Shown: positions 21,146 through 25,264 of the stretch, one piece after another | How positions within the stretch are numbered: the first letter of the stretch is position 1 | Layout: every line of letters begins with the position of its first letter | Assembly (NCBI GenBank): GCA_000320545.1 | Contig: ADNK01000694.1 | Location: forward strand, 72,501-97,764 | Direction of reading: 5' to 3' | Source: Bigelowiella natans CCMP2755 | Taxonomy: Eukaryota > Cercozoa > Chlorarachniophyceae | Length of the DNA stretch: 25,264 nt | Made by a program: the position numbers and the translations under genes | Notes under the pieces: generated by a model | Databases searched by the model: none | The model's input: the letters and a program-made list of their open reading frames with translations, nothing else | Told to the model about the DNA's origin: nothing

Positions 21146-22012
21146 TTACTTTTTAGCCTTAAGTTCCTTCACCTTCTTCGCGATGATTTTGTTTTTCTTA
21201 GCCTTCAGTGTTTTAACAACGAAGCGATCGAAATCTGTAAGCTCTTTTCTCTTATTTTGGTTTGCAATCTTCTGTCCCCAAGTAGTTTTAGCAAACTGTT
21301 CATCAATGCCAGCTTCCGTCCAAGCTTTGTAGAGCAAGCTGGATCGGAGGCTGAGGAAGGGCAGAAAAAATATTGTATGAAGTAGGAAGTTGTGTATCGT
21401 GCGGTGTAGCGAGGCAATATAATTAGAGTATAGTGTGGCAGCAATTGAATGCACACGCACGCCATAATAAAACAGATTCATCAGATTCTTTTGTTTTTAT
21501 CAATGAAGCCAGACTCACCGCTTCATGATGGGAAGCTTGATATCCGTGAATGCAAGGCGACGAAAGTTGATAAGCTTACGTTCAACTGATGGCCCGTCAA
21601 TTAGGCACTGCGTAGGACGAGAGTGGATTAATGTTTTGAAATTAAAGGAAGATTTTAAATGGGGTCGTATCAGTGTTCACTTAATCACAAGGGTTAATAT
21701 CAAATCCCCTGTAATGTAAAGTTTCAAATTTCGTCCCTGTCAATGAGGATTGCAATTGTCTATCATCTTCTTATAGCATCTTCATCGTATTTATATAGTA
21801 TGGAAGCTATACCGTCATCGAGTCGCACATGTCTACTATAACGCCAATCTTTCCATTATCCTTGCCGTAGTTTATGCAGACAATGCGACCAATTTCTGCG
21901 AAAGACCGGCGAGAGGGCTGATAGCAATTATATACCAGATCATGAACTATTTCACCAAGCAACATACAAATCGTGGGTAATTCCAAATGCGAAAAGGGGG
22001 TGCACCAACCAT
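21146..22012 (-). CDS. RPL14: 60S ribosomal protein L14e (eL14), four exons, 133 aa
   Basis: Exons: 22010-22012 (ATG only, plus upstream UTR), 21813-21917, 21519-21607, 21146-21350. Joined product is 133 aa. It matches the L14e family: an N-terminal KOW-type beta-barrel (SFAEIGRIVCINYGKDNGK, then VIVDMCD and CLIDGP) and a basic C-terminal helix (SLLYKAWTEAG, TTWGQKIANQ, ELTDFDRFVV, KAKKNKI). The stretch from VD to DGP aligns gap-free with animal L14. Role: component of the cytosolic large ribosomal subunit. The start was chosen because acceptor CTATCAG at 21918 leads into PSRRSF in frame, so the initiator must come from an upstream exon; ATG|GTTGGT at 22012 fits and gives MPSRRSF, close to plant and animal N-termini. 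Introns are 92, 205 and 168 nt and free of microsatellites. Confidence 0.93.
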
Positions 22013-22488
22013 TGTTCTCAGTTTGTGAGACGCCGTCGGAGATTTCTGATCGAATTAAAAATGCGCTCCGGCGAATTTCGAAAATGCCGAGAAGGACGTA
22101 TACGAACCGAGATTAAGACAACAATGAATGGATGTCGGATAATATAGACATACTATATTTGCCAATTCCGCTTAAAATTAGACAGAAAAGCGGGCATATA
22201 TTGTTACATGTAAGTGAGATTTGTTGTCTTATAGTAAGTAAATGGTCAAGCTGCAAGTACTTTGGGAGCTATTTATATTTTGTATCTGCGACAATGTATT
22301 AGAAAATGAAATCTCGAAAAGTGCCAGTAGATCTACAGAGTATCGCATGTTTTCAAACGGAACTTGCTTCATTATTCATTAACGGAGGTGTGTTGATCAT
22401 CTTCAACTCCTAATTGATGCAGTAGATCTAGATCTAAGTGCACGGAAATCAAGAAGCAATTTAGCCACAGTTTACTGCTTAAAAGAAA
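22013..22488. promoter_or_regulatory. Divergent promoter region between RPL14 and a membrane protein
   Basis: A 476-bp interval separates the two divergent start codons, so it must hold both promoters and 5' UTRs. It includes GC-richer sequence near 22020-22100 (CGCCGTCGGAGATTTC) next to RPL14 and AT-rich sequence further on. I see no clear TATA box placed for either gene and no coding exon. Confidence 0.5.
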
Positions 22489-23394
22489 ATGGACTGGGCG
22501 TTCCTCCTTCAGCTGTTTAACAGCACCGTTGCACTTGTCATTGGCACAGAAGTCTTCTTCTCTGCCAGACCGTTGAAAGCAAAAGTGTTTGATAAGGGGA
22601 AATTGTTCATCATTTGGGCAACACCAAACCTTATCCTCACAACTTTTTCGTATATATTGCCTCGTTTTACCCAAGTATCACCTTTCAAATGGATCATTAC
22701 CAACTCGTATATTCTCCGAACATTCGTGGCTTCATTGTCAGGGCTCTATGTGCTAGTTGCTTTATTCGTTTTTATCACATCCCGGATTAACGGGTGGAGA
22801 TCGCTATTAGTAGGATTTAACCGGAAGAAAATAAGAATAATCGTTGGTGCTGGAACGGGCACATTCCTAGTTGTTTTTTTGGTAATGTACATTTCGGGAT
22901 GGCATGATTTATTGGAAGACAAAACCAGCTGGACGAAAGACGTACTTGTGGTAATAACATATGGATTAGTGTGCTGGTTTGATGTTAAGAGAAGGCGCAA
23001 AGGGCTGAAAGTAGGAGAATTCTTGCTTCATTTTTTGAACGCATCGATTGAGAGTGCAATCTTGATGCCCTTCGTCGCTGTCGTCTTCGCAACAGCGTTC
23101 GTAGTTGCAATAATACTGTCGCAGGTAATGTGCTCTTATGATGTGAAAACTCTTTCCTACTTTCACGAAAACACTTTTTGCTTTAACATACATCACCTTT
23201 GACACAACCATCATCACATAAAACTGTTTGTTATTCAGACACTGAATGTACCAACCATATGGCTGAATATCCCAATTTACTTGGGGGTTCTTTATGGGCC
23301 TTGGGCTATGGTCTATATTATAGTAAAGAGAAGATGCCTCCTTTTGGAGACGAATAAACCTAATTTGAGCAACATTTCGGAACTACCTGGGTAA
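22489..23394 (+). CDS. Multi-pass membrane protein of unknown function, about 7 TM, 263 aa
   Basis: Exon 1 is 22489-23124 (212 codons) and exon 2 is 23239-23394, joined CAG|GTAATG ... TTATTCAG|ACA in phase 0. Hydrophobic segments fall near residues 5-24, 38-57, 75-97, 112-135, 150-165, 190-212 and 221-240, giving about seven spans. Basic patches (FNRKKIRI; VKRRRKGLKVG; VKRRCL) lie between or after them and would be cytosolic by the positive-inside rule. N11-S-T is a possible glycosylation site. It is not obviously a known transporter or GPCR. Without splicing, the frame would end at 23202. The stop overlaps CTGG|GTAAGA, a perfect donor at 23391, so a longer isoform is possible. Confidence 0.8.
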
Positions 23395-23629
23395 GATTCA
23401 AGAACTCAGTATCCTGCGTTCGATTTTCTGATTCTCATGTTTGCTGAAAAAAGACACAATGATTTGATGCCGGAATTTAACGATTATGGTATCAATCGTT
23501 CGCACGTGCTATCACATGTGAGATGGATGTAATGAAGTGATTAAATCTTTTCAATGATCATCCTAATGTAGCTATGCAAAGCAGCGGCTACAGCGCTTAG
23601 GTTGCATCTTATTAGTCTCGTCTAACATG
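23395..23629. other. Intergenic, 3' of the membrane-protein gene
   Basis: AT-rich sequence without a supported gene. It probably holds the 3' UTR of the membrane-protein gene. Composition changes sharply to CpG-rich at about 23640, where the retroelement appears to start. Confidence 0.55.
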
Positions 23630-24105
23630 TGTTCAATGCATTTAGCAAGCACATCGCGTGTACATGTACAATGGTAGCTTCGTGCATGCATGTCTAGATG
23701 ATTGTCGACTATTTCGTGCCGCGGCGCGCGTCACAACTTGTTCAAAGCGCGCGCACCGCCGTTTGAGCATGCGCATGTGTGTAGCGCGTACCACTACGCG
23801 GGCACAAGTCACGTGCGACAACAAAGGGGTTGTCGCGGATATAGAATATAGATAACGTAGATATTAATACAGCATAGGCACGTGGGTTCCGGCGGGACTC
23901 ATGGCAGCACACCGGAAGTGTGCTGCCCCACGTGCGGCGGCATTCGCGAAAGCTTCGCGAATGATTACGCAGTGCACGATTTAATAAAAATATAATCTTT
24001 AATAAAAATAAACACAACTCTTCAAAAGGAAGCAAACGTGCCTTTCCCCCCCCCTGCCTACTTGTGCACGTAGCGCCTCGGCCTGTGAACACCTTACGCG
24101 CAACA
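23630..24105 (+). mobile_element. Probable 5' LTR of a retrotransposon, boundaries tentative
   Basis: This CpG-rich block precedes the Gag ORF. It could start TGTT (23630) and end AACA (24105), a 4-bp terminal inverted match typical of LTRs. A shorter LTR from TGTCGCGG at 23831 is also possible. AATAAA-type signals occur near 23981 and 24000, as expected in the R region. Four bp after the end, TGGCTTCC at 24111 could begin a tRNA primer-binding site. The 3' LTR lies outside the window, so the limits cannot be confirmed. Confidence 0.45.
23815..23963. repeat. Stack of perfect hairpins in the LTR or leader
   Basis: Three perfect stem-loops lie within 150 bp: GCGACAAC/GTTGTCGC with loop AAAGGG (23815-23836); GGCAGCACAC/GTGTGCTGCC with loop CGGAA (23903-23927), itself enclosed by CACGTGGG (23879) and CCCACGTG (23927); and CATTCGCGAA/TTCGCGAATG with loop AGC (23941-23963). 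The arms are exact, so the structure looks maintained or recent. Confidence 0.85.
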
Positions 24106-24110
24106 ACCTT

Positions 24111-24128
24111 TGGCTTCCACACACGGGA
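24111..24128 (+). other. Candidate tRNA primer-binding site
   Basis: TGGCTTCCACACACGGGA starts with TGG, complementary to the CCA end of a tRNA, and lies between the probable LTR end and the Gag start. I cannot assign the tRNA from memory with confidence. Confidence 0.35.
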
Positions 24129-24144
24129 AACGATTTGACTAACA

Positions 24145-25188
24145 ATGTCACAGCAGCTAGAAGAACAGCAGGACTTTGGCTCGCAGGCCGTGCAAGGGCA
24201 CGAGCAGAAACAGGAAAGGAAGGGCGATACGGACGCTAAGGAAGGAGGAGGAACACCTCCACAGGCACCGCCGGGACCAGCACCCGGGATTAAGAAAGCA
24301 GATGCAGCAGCAGAGGCACTGGAGAACTTCTACGAGGCGGACGACGAGGACGTGGCCGCCGAAAGCAAGAAGGTCGTAATGGCATTACGAGCCTTGCGAC
24401 CCAGGGCGAGCAACTACGCCAAACTGAAAGTATCGATAGAATACAAGTATCAGACACATGATGTTTGGGCAGCTATCATGCAGGACATCATGGATTACGA
24501 AGCAGACTTACCTCCAGAGTGGGCAGCTTTGTTTAGGAACGACGGGGGTCTGGGCGCCTCGCGGGGGACGACCCAGAGCACCGTCAAGCAGCAGCAGCCG
24601 GTACAGCGGAACACCCAGTTCATGTCTGTTAAAACAGCACCGGTTATGATAACGAAATACAACGGGAAAAGAGGTGAGGCAAGGAGGTGGTGGAAGAACG
24701 CTAGGAGTATACTCTGCGACTTTACCCCTAACCCCACCGAAAACGACAAGCTCAAATGGCTAGCTATAATAAAGCAAGCCATGGACCTTTACGAGACAGG
24801 CAGGACCCGGATCAGGCAGCTAGAGAAAATACACACTACAGTTAGTGGGCTACGAGACGTTGAGGCGATAATGAAGGCTTTTGTAAATGAACAGGATGCT
24901 AACTCCCTACCCCAGGCTATTAGAAAATACAGAGCAATGATGCAGCATGAGAGAGAACCTGTTAGAGACTTTGCCACGCGCTTCCAGGATATGATCGACG
25001 AACTACATGATTTTAATTACAACACAGGTGATGATCAGGCAAGGTTTGAAGAGTTCAAGTTAAAGATAAAGGAATCCACTTACGTTACGGAGAAAGGCTA
25101 CACCACGATGGAGGCAGCAGTGCAGGCTATATCCCTACGCGAGCAGGAGCAGGACCGCAAGTTTACCAGCCCTAGGTACCTGGCATAG
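24145..25188 (+). CDS. Retrotransposon Gag polyprotein, 347 aa before a UAG stop
   Basis: Residues 1-60 are low complexity (Gln, Glu, Gly, Pro). From about 165 there is a Retrotrans_gag-like domain: MITKYNGKRGEARRWWKNAR, then FVNEQDANSLPQAIRKYRAM and HEREPVRDFATRFQDMIDEL, matching the Q-x-E-x-V-x-x-[FY]-x-x-RF-x-x-L pattern of Ty3/gypsy-type capsids. Role: assembly of virus-like particles around element RNA. The start ATG has an AACAATGTC context just after the candidate primer site. No CCHC zinc knuckle appears before the stop. After the UAG (25186-25188) the same frame remains open to the window end, so Gag-Pol may be made by stop readthrough. Pol is not in view. Confidence 0.85.
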   Translation: MSQQLEEQQDFGSQAVQGHEQKQERKGDTDAKEGGGTPPQAPPGPAPGIKKADAAAEALENFYEADDEDVAAESKKVVMALRALRPRASNYAKLKVSIEYKYQTHDVWAAIMQDIMDYEADLPPEWAALFRNDGGLGASRGTTQSTVKQQQPVQRNTQFMSVKTAPVMITKYNGKRGEARRWWKNARSILCDFTPNPTENDKLKWLAIIKQAMDLYETGRTRIRQLEKIHTTVSGLRDVEAIMKAFVNEQDANSLPQAIRKYRAMMQHEREPVRDFATRFQDMIDELHDFNYNTGDDQARFEEFKLKIKESTYVTEKGYTTMEAAVQAISLREQEQDRKFTSPRYLA

Positions 25189-25264
25189 GAAACATCACGC
25201 TATAGCGCAGCGAGACTGGTACAGGACAGGGAAGGTAACCGACGTTGCGATACTGCTCACGTAA

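Overview
This window comes from the nuclear genome of an intron-rich eukaryote. Coding sequence is split into many short GT..AG exons, the introns are full of microsatellites, and there is a spliced cytosolic ribosomal protein gene and the 5' part of an LTR retrotransposon. I cannot name the species. A free-living protist or alga would fit, but that is inference.

Layout. (1) About 175-5726, plus strand: a fragmented leucine-rich-repeat (LRR) gene, only partly resolved. (2) 5824-17898, minus strand, tail-to-tail with the first: a long gene that I could chain by hand through 49 exons with consistent splice phase. It gives a predicted protein of 1124 residues with an MG-type (myristoylation-like) N-terminus, a canonical EF-hand, a poly-Gly linker, a long middle region and ribonuclease-inhibitor-type LRRs. 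Nearly every intron in both genes carries a simple-sequence repeat, often touching the splice site. (3) About 18240-20870: an island of different composition (higher GC, rich in TGCA/CATG, almost no microsatellites), with an unrecognised two-exon ORF and several perfect inverted repeats. It is probably a mobile or foreign insertion. (4) 21146-22012, minus strand: ribosomal protein L14e (RPL14) in four exons, with the start codon alone at the end of exon 1. (5) 22489-23394, plus strand: a two-exon protein with about seven membrane spans, divergent from RPL14. (6) About 23630 to the window end: a GC-rich probable LTR/leader with stacked hairpins, a candidate primer-binding site and a Gag ORF (24145-25188) whose reading frame stays open past its UAG stop.

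The two LRR genes look like members of one family. The long one combines membrane anchoring, calcium sensing and LRR recognition, so a calcium-gated, membrane-attached LRR receptor or scaffold is a reasonable hypothesis. RPL14 and the membrane protein are ordinary compact genes with microsatellite-free introns, so the repeat-filled introns are a property of the LRR locus and not of the whole window.
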